Assembly (NCBI GenBank): GCA_015234045.1
Contig: JADFWU010000007.1
Location: 39,817 to 103,816 of the forward strand
Length of the DNA: 64,000 nucleotides
From: Magnetococcales bacterium
GTDB taxonomy: Bacteria; Pseudomonadota; Magnetococcia; Magnetococcales; JADFWU01
Direction of reading: 5' to 3'
The notes below the pieces were generated by a model. It saw nothing but the letters and a program-made list of their open reading frames with translations, ran no database searches and had not been told where the DNA came from. The translations under genes were made by a program, and so were the position numbers. This document shows positions 38,315 through 47,826 of the stretch, one piece after another (within the stretch, counting starts at the first letter, position 1; each line of letters begins with the position of its first letter).

Positions 38315-40278
38315 GATGCCTCCCTGACGGTTTTTCTTGCCACCACAATCCGTTTTTCAAAAAAGGCAATGAGCACGCCAAGCCCCATGATGAGTGCGCC
38401 AATCCAGACCCACACTACCAACGGATTCCGAAATACCCGTATATGCCATCCGTCACCCACGGCATCACCGAGAATCACATACAAATCTTCCCTGATAGTG
38501 GTGTGAATGGATGCCTCTGTAGTGGGCATGCTGTGTTCGTTGTAGACACGCTTTTGTGGTCTGAGCGTCAAGATTTCACCACGCCCCTGGGCATGCATCA
38601 CAGCTTCAGTGGCCTCCCAATTCTCACGGGCAACGGTATGAATTTTATCCAGTGTTAATGTCCACGCACCGATACGCACAGTTTCGCCGGGTTTCATGAC
38701 CAGATTCTGCTCTTCCTGAAACAGCCCTGAGCCGATGAAGCCCGCCACCATCACCAATAAGCCTGCGTGGACAACAAAACCACCATAACGGCGTCTATTA
38801 CGAGAAATCAGCCGCACAAAAGCCGTCAGCGGCGATAGCCTATCTTTTCGCACCCGCGCCCGCACTGAACGAATTATTTCACCGCCATGAGATGTGATGA
38901 CAAACAAGATCAGAAACAGAGCACCTATACCGTACGGATGATCAACGCCCCAATACCAACTCAATGGCAACGCCAGAAAACCGATGATCAATGGCAGGCG
39001 AAACAGCTTGATCATCCGTTGGGCAGAAGCCCGCCGCCAAGGGATGACCGCACCAATACCCATCAACAATAGAATCCCAAACATGATCGGCAGGAATACT
39101 TTATTGTAGTACGGCGCACCCACAGTCACTTTGGCATTGGAAAATGTCTCAACGGCCAGGGGATAGAGCGTCCCCAACAACACAGTGAGCATGGCCACCA
39201 TGAAGAAGAGATTATTGAACAGAAACGCCACTTCACGACTGACCACGCCATCCAGTCGGTTTTCCGATTTGAGCGCATCACCACGCAGTGTGAGCAACCC
39301 AAAGGAAACCAGCAACAATACCGACATAAAGCCGAGAATATAGACACCACGTCCCGGATCATTGGCAAATGCATGCACCGAAGAAAGCACCCCAGAGCGC
39401 ACCAGAAATGTACCAAGCAGTGACAGTGCAAAGGTGGTGATGATCAACATCAGGTTCCAGATTCGAAACTGTCCACTACGCTCCTGGACCATCACGGAGT
39501 GCAGAAATGCCGTAGCCGTCAACCAAGGCATGAATGAGGCATTTTCCACCGGATCCCAAGCCCAATAGCCACCCCAACCCAGTTCGTAGTAGGCCCAGTT
39601 GGCACCGAAGACGATACCCACTGTGAGCATAGCCCAAGCAAATAGACTCCAACGCCGTGTAGCACGAATCCATTGATCATCCAGCCGACCGCGAATCAAC
39701 GCCGAAATCGCAAACGCATAGGGCACGGCAAATCCCACATAGCCCATATAGAGAAACGGCGGATGGAACACCATACCCGGATCTTGCAACAGCGGATTCA
39801 AGTCACGGCCATCCATAGGCGGTGGAATCAAACGGTCAAACGGTGAAGAGAGAAACAGAACCAAACAGAGGAAGCTGATCACCAGACAGCCAAATACCAC
39901 CAACACCCAAGGAATGGATGCACTCTGCGAACGCCAATAGCTAAATACCGCTATCGTGCCAAATACCGACAACAACCAGCCCCAAAGCAGCAATGAACCT
40001 TCATGACCACCCCAAAGGGCTGTTGCAAGATAAAAGAAAGGCAGATCCAACGAAGCGTGCCCGGCCACATACTGCACCGAGAAATCATGGGTCAGAAACG
40101 AGATCTGAAGTCCCAGCATGGCCAGAGTCAAAAATCCACTGCCCACCAAGGCTGCTTGACGGCTTACCCGAACCCATACCGGCCGATCCAACGTACCGCC
40201 CACAAAGGCGGTTCCAGTCTGGATAACAGCAAGAACAAGCGCGAGAATGGCAGAAAAGTGTCCGAGTTCAATCCACAT
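38311..40278 (-). CDS. ccmF: Heme lyase CcmF
   Basis: LWGGHEGSLLLW, ELGWGGYWAWDPVENASFMPWL, LGTFLVRSGVLSSVHAF. Confidence 0.97.
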   Translation of the reverse strand: MWIELGHFSAILALVLAVIQTGTAFVGGTLDRPVWVRVSRQAALVGSGFLTLAMLGLQISFLTHDFSVQYVAGHASLDLPFFYLATALWGGHEGSLLLWGWLLSVFGTIAVFSYWRSQSASIPWVLVVFGCLVISFLCLVLFLSSPFDRLIPPPMDGRDLNPLLQDPGMVFHPPFLYMGYVGFAVPYAFAISALIRGRLDDQWIRATRRWSLFAWAMLTVGIVFGANWAYYELGWGGYWAWDPVENASFMPWLTATAFLHSVMVQERSGQFRIWNLMLIITTFALSLLGTFLVRSGVLSSVHAFANDPGRGVYILGFMSVLLLVSFGLLTLRGDALKSENRLDGVVSREVAFLFNNLFFMVAMLTVLLGTLYPLAVETFSNAKVTVGAPYYNKVFLPIMFGILLLMGIGAVIPWRRASAQRMIKLFRLPLIIGFLALPLSWYWGVDHPYGIGALFLILFVITSHGGEIIRSVRARVRKDRLSPLTAFVRLISRNRRRYGGFVVHAGLLVMVAGFIGSGLFQEEQNLVMKPGETVRIGAWTLTLDKIHTVARENWEATEAVMHAQGRGEILTLRPQKRVYNEHSMPTTEASIHTTIREDLYVILGDAVGDGWHIRVFRNPLVVWVWIGALIMGLGVLIAFFEKRIVVARKTVREAS

Positions 40279-40284
40279 AGATGC

Positions 40285-40737
40285 TCACTGTAATGAGTTC
40301 AGAATGGATTCCCGCGACTTGGCGATACCCTCTTCGCTCATCTCCACAGGTATATAATCCTCAGAATGTTTAGCCAGGATGGTATCCGCAGTAAAGACCG
40401 TTCCCGGTTTCCAAGCCCCTTCCACCACAACCCCCTGCCCTTCGCGGAACAGATCCGGTGTCATGCCTTCGTAAAACACAGGCAGTCGTGATTCGCCATC
40501 CGTCACCTCAAAATGGATACGTAGCGTACCCTCTTCCCGGCGTAGAGAACCTTCCTGGACCATGCCGCCAATGCGAATTCGACTATCCGTCAGCTCTGTG
40601 GACTGGGCGATCACCTCAGTGGGCGTATAGAAGTAGACCAACGCATCGTTGAACGATGAAAAGACCAGAAGTCCCAGCGCCGTACCCACCAGCAACAGAG
40701 ACCCCCAAAGCGTCAACCGCTTACGCGTCGTACTCAT
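40285..40737 (-). CDS. ccmE: Heme chaperone CcmE
   Basis: LFREGQGVVVEGAWKPGTVFTADTILAKHSEDYIPVEM with heme-binding His. Confidence 0.95.
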   Translation of the reverse strand: MSTTRKRLTLWGSLLLVGTALGLLVFSSFNDALVYFYTPTEVIAQSTELTDSRIRIGGMVQEGSLRREEGTLRIHFEVTDGESRLPVFYEGMTPDLFREGQGVVVEGAWKPGTVFTADTILAKHSEDYIPVEMSEEGIAKSRESILNSLQ

Positions 40738-40886
40738 AAGGACTCTCCTGCACTTTCCTGTTTGATCATTTCCAGATCACGTTCAGTACGTCGGCTTTGG
40801 CGTTGGCTCATAAAAATGAACCCACCATAAGCCACAAATGCCACCAGGTAGACGGCGATTACATATTCTGTATAGCTACCGGTCAT
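40734..40886 (-). CDS. ccmD: Heme exporter protein CcmD
   Basis: Short single-TM protein between ccmC and ccmE (YTEYVIAVYLVAFVAYGGFIFMSQRQSRR). Confidence 0.8.
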   Translation of the reverse strand: MTGSYTEYVIAVYLVAFVAYGGFIFMSQRQSRRTERDLEMIKQESAGESL

Positions 40887-41574
40887 CTTGCCAGCTCTTC
40901 TCTTCTTCAAGGGCTTCCAACTGTCGTTGAGCGCGGATGGTCCGGGCACGAACGACAGTCATATAGGTTCCCATGATGATGAAAGCAACAGCCATCACCA
41001 CCAGTGGTGTCAATAGAGGTCCAACGATTTTCGGTGCGCCACTGCCGGTAAATGAAGCGGGTTGATGCAGAGTGCGCCACCATTTGACTGAAAAATGGAT
41101 AATCGGTAGATCAACCGCGCCCACCAACGCCAATACAGCCGTCGCGCGTGCACTTTTAACAGGATCTTCAATGCCATTGCGCAACGCCATCAAACCCACA
41201 TAGATGATCAATAACACCAACATGGAGGTCAACCGCGCATCCCAGGCCCACCATGTGCCCCACATGGGCTTACCCCAAATGGAACCGGATGCCAGCGTTA
41301 CTGCGGTGAACACCATACCAACACCGGTCAACGCTTCAGACAGGATATCAGCACCTTCCCAACGCTTCCACAGATAGAGGATACTGGCAACACTCAGGGC
41401 AACGTAGCACAACAGCGCCATTTTGGCAGACGGCACATGCATGAACAAAATACGCACCGAACCACCTTGTTGAAAATCCGCCGGTGCAGTCAGGACAAGG
41501 TAAAGCCCTGCGGCCAGCATAGCCAGGGTCAACCATCCCAGCACGCTTTGAAAGCGGATCAATCGGTCAATCAT
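40876..41574 (-). CDS. ccmC: Heme ABC transporter permease CcmC
   Basis: FMHVPSAKMALLCY, WGTWWAWDARLTSMLVLL, PIIHFSVKWWRTLHQPAS. Confidence 0.95.
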   Translation of the reverse strand: MIDRLIRFQSVLGWLTLAMLAAGLYLVLTAPADFQQGGSVRILFMHVPSAKMALLCYVALSVASILYLWKRWEGADILSEALTGVGMVFTAVTLASGSIWGKPMWGTWWAWDARLTSMLVLLIIYVGLMALRNGIEDPVKSARATAVLALVGAVDLPIIHFSVKWWRTLHQPASFTGSGAPKIVGPLLTPLVVMAVAFIIMGTYMTVVRARTIRAQRQLEALEEEKSWQDDR

Positions 41575-41575
41575 A

Positions 41576-42241
41576 TCACTCCTCCACAAGCCAGGCGAAC
41601 GCCCAAGGCGCACTGACCAGATAGACAACATCAAATATGGCGATCAGCCGCAACCAGGGCCATGGTGAGCCCATATCAGTCAACACCGCTGCGGTGGCCT
41701 GAACGCCAGCAATCAACAACGGCACCGCCAATGGCAACAACAACAACGCCAACAACGTTTCCCGCGAGCGAGCCGCCTGGGTCAATGCAGCCAACAACAC
41801 ACCCAGACCGGTCAAGCCCAGCGTGCCAAATAGTAACACACCCAGGATGGCAGGTAGCCGGTCCCAGGCATCCACATTGAATAATATAAGGGTCACCGGT
41901 GTCAGAAAAAGTTCCACCAACACCGTCAAGGCCAGATTGCCCCACCATTTGCCGAAATAGATTACACCATGCGGCAGAGGTGCCAACAGCAACCCTTCAA
42001 GAGCACCGTTCTCCTCTTCAGCCTGAAACACGCGCCCAAGCCCGACCAGACTGGTAAACAACACAGTCGCCCAAAGCAAACCCGGCACCAAACGCAACGC
42101 CTGACTACGATCCGGTTCAAACGCGGCTTGGAAGACCAAAAGCACAGCCACAGCAAAAAAAAGCATGGAAGAGAGTGTCGCCCGGCGACGAAAATCACCG
42201 ACAACATCTTTCCAAGCAATACGATAGGCAGCTCTCAGCAC
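41576..42241 (-). CDS. ccmB: Heme exporter permease CcmB
   Basis: Multi-TM protein between ccmA and ccmC; FQAEEENGALEGLLLAPLP. Confidence 0.92.
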   Translation of the reverse strand: MLRAAYRIAWKDVVGDFRRRATLSSMLFFAVAVLLVFQAAFEPDRSQALRLVPGLLWATVLFTSLVGLGRVFQAEEENGALEGLLLAPLPHGVIYFGKWWGNLALTVLVELFLTPVTLILFNVDAWDRLPAILGVLLFGTLGLTGLGVLLAALTQAARSRETLLALLLLPLAVPLLIAGVQATAAVLTDMGSPWPWLRLIAIFDVVYLVSAPWAFAWLVEE

Positions 42242-42900
42242 GGCAACAACTCCGATTGAACAGCCTGAGCCAGAATCCCGTTTTCCATGCGATGCCCTGT
42301 ATACGGCAGCGCCGCAACGCGTTCCGGGCTATGGCTGGCCATGATCACGGTACCACCCTGATTGAGATAGTCTATTAGCAGTGTATTGAGCCAGTCGATA
42401 CCCTGTTGATCCAAAGCGGAATCCGGTTCGTCCAGCAGAAGTAGACGCGGTTGAACAAGCAGTGTCCGAGAGAGCGCCAGACGTTTTTTCATACCCGCTG
42501 AAAAACTGCGTACTGGTCGATGAGCAAAGCGGGCCAAACCTGCCTTTTCCACCACCTCAAGCAGTTGTGCGTCAGAAGGTCGAAGACGACGTAAATCTGA
42601 GAAGAATCGGAGATTTTCCAGCGGTGTCAGATGGGTGTAGAGATGGGAATCATGGCCCAGATAGAGCAGACGCGACCGCGCCAGTTCTGGATCATCAATA
42701 ACCACCGCACCATCCAACAGATAGGAGCCATGACGTGGACGGCGGCGGGTAGCTAAAATGGAAAGCAGGGTGCTTTTGCCAGAGCCATTGGCTCCGAAAA
42801 GCACCCGACACTCTCCATCAGACACAGTGAGATCAATACCTTTGAGAACGGGATGACGTCCGTAGCGATAGCGCAGTTTTTCCACACGGACATCAGCCAT
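42235..42900 (-). CDS. ccmA: Heme exporter ATP-binding protein CcmA
   Basis: FGANGSGKSTLLSIL Walker A, FSAGMKKRLALSRTLL signature, LLLLDEPDSALD. Confidence 0.94.
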   Translation of the reverse strand: MADVRVEKLRYRYGRHPVLKGIDLTVSDGECRVLFGANGSGKSTLLSILATRRRPRHGSYLLDGAVVIDDPELARSRLLYLGHDSHLYTHLTPLENLRFFSDLRRLRPSDAQLLEVVEKAGLARFAHRPVRSFSAGMKKRLALSRTLLVQPRLLLLDEPDSALDQQGIDWLNTLLIDYLNQGGTVIMASHSPERVAALPYTGHRMENGILAQAVQSELLPC

Positions 42901-42905
42901 AAACG

Positions 42906-44237
42906 TTAGCGCCCCGGGCTCAGAACTTTACCGGCCATACCGCTGCGACTACGAACATAACGTTCAGCGCGTTCGGCTTGATCACGGTTGGCAAATGGTC
43001 CTAGACGCACACGATGGAAGGTCCGACCATTCACATTCACAGCACTGCGATAGGTTGGCACTGGATGTCCTTCAAACTGAAGTCCACCGATACGCTGTTG
43101 AACCGAAGCCGCATTTTCCGATGAGGAGAAAGAGCCCAGTTGCACTGAGAAACCCGTAGCCTGATCTACAGCATAGGCCGGAGCCGGCGCTTGTCGGGCT
43201 GGTGGCGTATAAACTGGCGGTGTCTGACGTGCTGGCGGTGTATAGGCCGCCTGAGTCTGGCGCTGTTGAAGCGGTGGCTGCGGCAGTTCAGACAGTGAGG
43301 GCAGACCATCATCAACACTGTTGGCTTGAGTATTCGGTGCCGGATTCCAGGTCCGATGCGCTGGCCCTGAAAAACGCGCAGGCGGCGGTGCAGACTGAAC
43401 CTGTTTTGGCGCTTCAACCGGCTTTTTGGCTGCGACCGGCTTTTTGGCTGCGAGTTGTGGTGCTGATGCATCCGGTCCAAAAGGCAGTGACGGTAGAACC
43501 GCAAAGGAAGAGTGCTGTTGCGATTGCACGGCCTTAGCCACTTGTTTTGGCGCTTCGGGCTTGGGTTGAACCTTTGGTTCGCTAATCCTGGCAGTCTGCT
43601 CAGGCTGTTTTTCCACAGGCTTTGCCTTTGGCGGCGGTTGCGGCATGGGTGTGCCTACTTCAGCAGCCGCTGGTGGACGTGATTCCAAAACCAATTGCGG
43701 CGGCTTATTCGACAACGCCAAAGTTGGCTTTGCTCGTTCAGACAGTTGTGTATCATCCAATTCGGGCATTTCCGGTGTTTCAGGTATCTGAGGCTCAGAC
43801 TTCGCATCACCCATGTCCCAAGGAAGAGATTCGGTGCCGGACTGTCGCGCAGCAGAAACCATCGAATCCGGCTCAGGTGGTTCGATTTGAATCGTGGCAG
43901 GCATGGTATCCGGCTCAGGCTGTGTTGGAATACTCGGCTCCATGGACGGTGCCATCACCTCTGGTGGCTTCTTAATCACACCAGCCACCGATGACCGGGA
44001 CTGACTGTGACTGAAGACCGCGGCAGGCTTAACCGTAGTCACCCACGGACCCGGCTTACTGCCACTGAAGTCATCATTTTCGGCAAGCTTCACCACCGGA
44101 CGCGGTGTGATATCCTCTGCTTGTTCTGACACCGGTGCACGCACCATGTCAAAAATTACCACACCGAGGATCAAGGCGAGAATGACTCCGCCTGCCACTA
44201 GAAACAGCTGTTGTTCACGATTCGGAGAGGTTTTCAT
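42906..44237 (-). CDS. SPOR-domain protein, proline-rich
   Basis: N-terminal TM, low-complexity linker, C-terminal FSVQLGSFSSSENAASVQQRI...RTFHRVRLGPFANRDQAERAERYV. Confidence 0.88.
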   Translation of the reverse strand: MKTSPNREQQLFLVAGGVILALILGVVIFDMVRAPVSEQAEDITPRPVVKLAENDDFSGSKPGPWVTTVKPAAVFSHSQSRSSVAGVIKKPPEVMAPSMEPSIPTQPEPDTMPATIQIEPPEPDSMVSAARQSGTESLPWDMGDAKSEPQIPETPEMPELDDTQLSERAKPTLALSNKPPQLVLESRPPAAAEVGTPMPQPPPKAKPVEKQPEQTARISEPKVQPKPEAPKQVAKAVQSQQHSSFAVLPSLPFGPDASAPQLAAKKPVAAKKPVEAPKQVQSAPPPARFSGPAHRTWNPAPNTQANSVDDGLPSLSELPQPPLQQRQTQAAYTPPARQTPPVYTPPARQAPAPAYAVDQATGFSVQLGSFSSSENAASVQQRIGGLQFEGHPVPTYRSAVNVNGRTFHRVRLGPFANRDQAERAERYVRSRSGMAGKVLSPGR

Positions 44238-44495
44238 AACCGCTCAATCACTCCTGCCACACCCTAAAGTGGATATTCATAAGCCAGATTGGCTCACAAT
44301 ACATCCCGTGCAGCGCTCATTGTTTGGCCCGCCGAATAAAAAGACAAGCGGAAAACCGAGATTTTGCCTATAATGCTACTAAATTTCATGGTTGCGGACG
44401 CTGTTTTGTCTCACCATGTTGGTGAAAATTGCTCTGCGATCTTCACAAAATCAATGAAATCGACATTTAAGAACGTAAGCACAACGGTGTCCACC

Positions 44496-45032
44496 ATGGA
44501 TCAACACGCTCTGCTCAACCTTTCCGGTCAGGATCGCCCTGGTATCGTCGCCCGCATGGCTGAAGTGCTTTTTGAAGCGGGCTGCAATATTCAAGACTCC
44601 AGCATGACTCGGTTACGCAACCAGTTTACCGTCATGCTCCTACTCCGTTTTTCTGAGCCTACAACCTTGGCAGAACTTACCGAAAGACTCCAAGCTCTGG
44701 CCAACGAATTACAGCTTCAACTCACACTTACCGCCACACCCGGTCGGCCACCACCGAATCAAGAAACCGACCTCGGTTGTATTATCCATGTTCTGGGTGC
44801 CGATCAACCCGGTATTGTCTTCAAGGTGGCTCAGATCCTCCAGGAAGAGCAGGGCAACGTCATCGACATGTTTACCCGCGTTATGGGTTCAACCAATAAA
44901 CCCATCTACGCCATGACCATTGAAGCGGATATGCACCAGCCTATCACTTCGCTTAAAGCGCGGTTGAAAAAACTCGCTGATGACTTATCCTTGGATATCA
45001 CAGTCAATCCTCGTGATCCTGTCGCTTTCTAG
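44496..45032 (+). CDS. Tandem ACT-domain protein, GcvR-like
   Basis: LLNLSGQDRPGIVARMAEVLFEAGCNIQDSSMTRLRNQF and IIHVLGADQPGIVFKVAQILQEEQGNVIDM; start set at MDQHALL. Confidence 0.85.
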   Translation: MDQHALLNLSGQDRPGIVARMAEVLFEAGCNIQDSSMTRLRNQFTVMLLLRFSEPTTLAELTERLQALANELQLQLTLTATPGRPPPNQETDLGCIIHVLGADQPGIVFKVAQILQEEQGNVIDMFTRVMGSTNKPIYAMTIEADMHQPITSLKARLKKLADDLSLDITVNPRDPVAF

Positions 45033-45127
45033 TGACTTTCACACAAAGGGGACAGAACACCCCTTTCACCCCTGACCATGAAAGATCACTCGGCGACTTT
45101 CATGGTATAGAAAACTGAATCCACGTC

Positions 45128-45664
45128 ATGGCCATATTAGAAATTTTAACTTATCCTGACGACCAACTTCGCGCTTTATGCGAACCGGTCACAGACTTTG
45201 ACAACCCCGAATTTCAGCAATTTATTGACGATCTGTTGGAAACAATGCACGATGCGCCAGGCTGTGTCGGTATTGCTGCCCCTCAAGTGGGTCGCCCTAT
45301 TCAGGTTGTTGCCATTGACTGCTCTTTAGCGCGCCATCCGCCAGAGGGTCATCACGGGCTGATGTTGGCCTGTAATCCTGAGATTCTCAGCTGGTCCGGC
45401 ATGGAAGTGGGCCGCGAAGGCTGCCTCTCCCTACCCGACTACACCGGTAACGTGGTACGCGCTGTTGAAGCTCAGTTGCAATTTCAGGACCGGACTGGAC
45501 AAACACAGAGTCATATGTTGACCGGTTTCGAAGCCAGGGTCGCCCAACATGAGGTGGATCACCTGGAAGGCAGGATGTTTATTGATCGCGTTGTGAGCCG
45601 TCGGGCGGATATGTTTCCACGTAAACAGTATCAATCCAGACGCTCAAAAAAGAGCTCAAACTGA
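45128..45664 (+). CDS. def: Peptide deformylase
   Basis: GIAAPQVG, EGCLSLP, QHEVDHLEG motifs. Confidence 0.97.
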   Translation: MAILEILTYPDDQLRALCEPVTDFDNPEFQQFIDDLLETMHDAPGCVGIAAPQVGRPIQVVAIDCSLARHPPEGHHGLMLACNPEILSWSGMEVGREGCLSLPDYTGNVVRAVEAQLQFQDRTGQTQSHMLTGFEARVAQHEVDHLEGRMFIDRVVSRRADMFPRKQYQSRRSKKSSN

Positions 45665-45812
45665 CAGAGATCTGTCAAAATCCAGACTCGTTTGCACCGT
45701 GTGAGATCCAGGCAAGGAGCACGGCATTAAACAGTCTGTTTGTAGTATTGGTTTAAGTGTTCGGTAAAAAGCAGTCTCATATTCATTGACCATTCTCCCG
45801 GGGGGGAGTCTC

Positions 45813-46532
45813 ATGTTCAATATTATCATTGTGGAAAGTGATGCCCAGCTTCGGGAATCACTGATGCACTGCCTAACCCTGTCCGGTTTCCGGGCTGAAG
45901 GGGTAAGCAGTGGTTTGGATCTATTTAAGCGCATGGCTGTTCAGCCATTTGATGCTGCCGTTATCAACATCGGCCTACCCGATCAAGATGGCTGGTCCAT
46001 CATCGAATACCTGCGTCAAAATTCCCAGACTGCTCTGGCGGTTCTGACAGCCAATAACCGGCTCGAAGAGCGGATTCGATACTATGAAGCCGGCGCGGAT
46101 CTCGTATTTCATCTCCCTGTAGAGTGCCGAGAACTCAGCGCAGCCCTAACCAACCTGTGCAAACGCCTCTCCAGCCATTCCAACAAGACTGACCCCCTGT
46201 CACTCCCCAAACAGGAAACCACCACTGCCTACACACATTGGCAATTGGACCACACTCAATGGGATCTCATCGCACCCAATGGCAAAGCTGTACACCTTAC
46301 CCCAAAAGAGATGCAGCTATTGAGCAGCCTGGCACAGAAACCCGGCGAACCGGTTCATAGAGATGCTCTTATGAATGCACTGGGCTATAACGGCCAAAAA
46401 GGCAGCAATCGAAATCTGGATACCATTGTCCGGCGTTTGCGCCGCAAGGTTGAAGAGGGGTTGGGCGTTCAAGTGCCGGTTCAGACAGTGCATACAATCG
46501 GCTATCTGTTTTCCGCACCGATTGAGGTGTAA
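45813..46532 (+). CDS. OmpR/PhoB-family response regulator
   Basis: REC-like IVESDAQLRESLMHCLTLSGF and winged-helix HLTPKEMQLLSSLAQKPGEPVHRDALMNALGYNGQKGSNRNLDTIVRRLRRKV. The usual phosphoacceptor region reads VINIGLPDQDG (Asn at the expected Asp). Confidence 0.85.
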   Translation: MFNIIIVESDAQLRESLMHCLTLSGFRAEGVSSGLDLFKRMAVQPFDAAVINIGLPDQDGWSIIEYLRQNSQTALAVLTANNRLEERIRYYEAGADLVFHLPVECRELSAALTNLCKRLSSHSNKTDPLSLPKQETTTAYTHWQLDHTQWDLIAPNGKAVHLTPKEMQLLSSLAQKPGEPVHRDALMNALGYNGQKGSNRNLDTIVRRLRRKVEEGLGVQVPVQTVHTIGYLFSAPIEV

Positions 46533-46731
46533 GGATAGGACCACGGAGAAGCCCAAAGTTACATTCCAGAACAGAAAAGGCCACCACCTCCACACACAAG
46601 AGGTACAAACTGGTGGCCCTACTCCATCATATCAGCAGTGCATACAAATCAGTCTCACCTTTGCGTAACTATTTTAACTCTTCAGACTAGTAATCTTTAA
46701 ACACCAAAGTAACGTCATCCTGCGGATGTTC

Positions 46732-46761
46732 TTGACAAACATGGTTAGCGCCATTTATAAT
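46732..46761 (+). promoter_or_regulatory. Consensus sigma70-type promoter for the AbiE-like operon
   Basis: TTGACA (46732-46737), 18-bp spacer, TATAAT (46756-46761). Confidence 0.7.
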
Positions 46762-46793
46762 AATGCATCCTTAGGATGCATTATTATAAATGG
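46751..46793. promoter_or_regulatory. Perfect palindrome IR1, candidate operator (21-bp arms, 1-nt centre)
   Basis: CCATTTATAATAATGCATCCT-T-AGGATGCATTATTATAAATGG; contains the -10 box. Confidence 0.85.
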
Positions 46794-46866
46794 TGCATAT
46801 CAATTCATGCATCTTACTGAAGTAGAATTTGAAACAAGCGCTGGATTATTTTATTGACTAATACAT

Positions 46867-46907
46867 TTATAACATGTTAACGTCCTGAGGACGTTAACAT
46901 GTTATAA
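46867..46907. promoter_or_regulatory. Perfect palindrome IR2, candidate operator (20-bp arms, 1-nt centre)
   Basis: TTATAACATGTTAACGTCCT-G-AGGACGTTAACATGTTATAA just upstream of the RBS and ATG of 46925. Confidence 0.85.
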
Positions 46908-46924
46908 TAAAACCAGGAATTCAA

Positions 46925-47821
46925 ATGAAAATTCTTGACGCAATTGAAACTGAAATTATTAATAAAAACCTAGCGATCGTGACCAGCTATGACCTATTTA
47001 TCATGCTATGCGACCTCTACCATACCAAAAGATTTGCAGGACACCATTTGAGAACCAAAAAACCATTCCCTGACTTCCTCGACCTCAGCAGATACCGCAA
47101 TCAATTGCTTGATAAAAACTTCCTCGTTAGAGAAAGTAGCTTTTCAGATCTTTTGCGACTTAGAACCGTTGGTCCTCATAAAATTGCTGAGCACACTGTC
47201 TGTTATGTAGACCCATTCTGTTACCTCTCTCATCTTTCCGCGATGGAAAGATACAGCATCACCAACAGAAGCCCAAAGATGCTGATTCTTACCACACCAA
47301 ATCAAAATCTATGGAGAAAACTTCGCATCCATAAGATGAGCAAAGATTATCAACGCTTTTCTATTCCTCCAGAAAAGCAATTTACTTTGAAAAGGCAGCG
47401 CATCCCCTCGCCTCTCAGCAAACGTGATTTGTGTTGGAAACGAGTAAAAGAGGTTGGCACATTTATTCAGGAACGAAACTCTGGAGTCAGAGTAGCATCC
47501 ATTGGACAAACCTTTCTGGACACCCTTCTACACCCAGAGCTTTGCGGTGACATGTCTCACGTAATGCAGGTGTGGGAAGAGCATGCAGAGATCTATTTAG
47601 AAGAGATCATAGAAGCGTTGGACAGCGCTCCTACCAAAATAGCAAAAGTTCGGGCAGGCTACCTTCTGCAAGAGGTGTGCGGTTTAAACCACCCACGGAT
47701 TGAGCATTGGAGATCATATGCTCAGAGAGGTAGTTCCAGCAAACTAGATCCACACCAACCATTCAGTTCCACTTTTTCTGAAACATGGTCTCTATCCATC
47801 AATTGCCAATCAGCAGGATAG
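46925..47821 (+). CDS. AbiEi-family antitoxin-like protein
   Basis: N-terminal winged-helix-like region and YLSHLSAMERYSITNRSPKMLILTTP; paired with an AbiEii-like gene 5 nt downstream. Confidence 0.75.
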   Translation: MKILDAIETEIINKNLAIVTSYDLFIMLCDLYHTKRFAGHHLRTKKPFPDFLDLSRYRNQLLDKNFLVRESSFSDLLRLRTVGPHKIAEHTVCYVDPFCYLSHLSAMERYSITNRSPKMLILTTPNQNLWRKLRIHKMSKDYQRFSIPPEKQFTLKRQRIPSPLSKRDLCWKRVKEVGTFIQERNSGVRVASIGQTFLDTLLHPELCGDMSHVMQVWEEHAEIYLEEIIEALDSAPTKIAKVRAGYLLQEVCGLNHPRIEHWRSYAQRGSSSKLDPHQPFSSTFSETWSLSINCQSAG

Positions 47822-47826
47822 TATAG

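Noticed and set aside
37302-42900. The ccm cluster as an unusual system
   Set aside because: Complete and in standard ccmABCDEFGH order with conserved motifs; ordinary.
43202-43994. Plus-strand ORFs opposite the proline-rich SPOR protein
   Set aside because: Low-complexity antisense ORFs; the minus strand encodes a recognisable SPOR domain and follows the ccm operon.
46751-46907. Palindromes upstream of the AbiE-like pair as rho-independent terminators of the preceding regulator
   Set aside because: Neither is followed by a T tract, and IR1 contains the -10 hexamer of a consensus promoter reading toward the toxin-antitoxin genes; an operator role fits better, though a leader hairpin remains possible.
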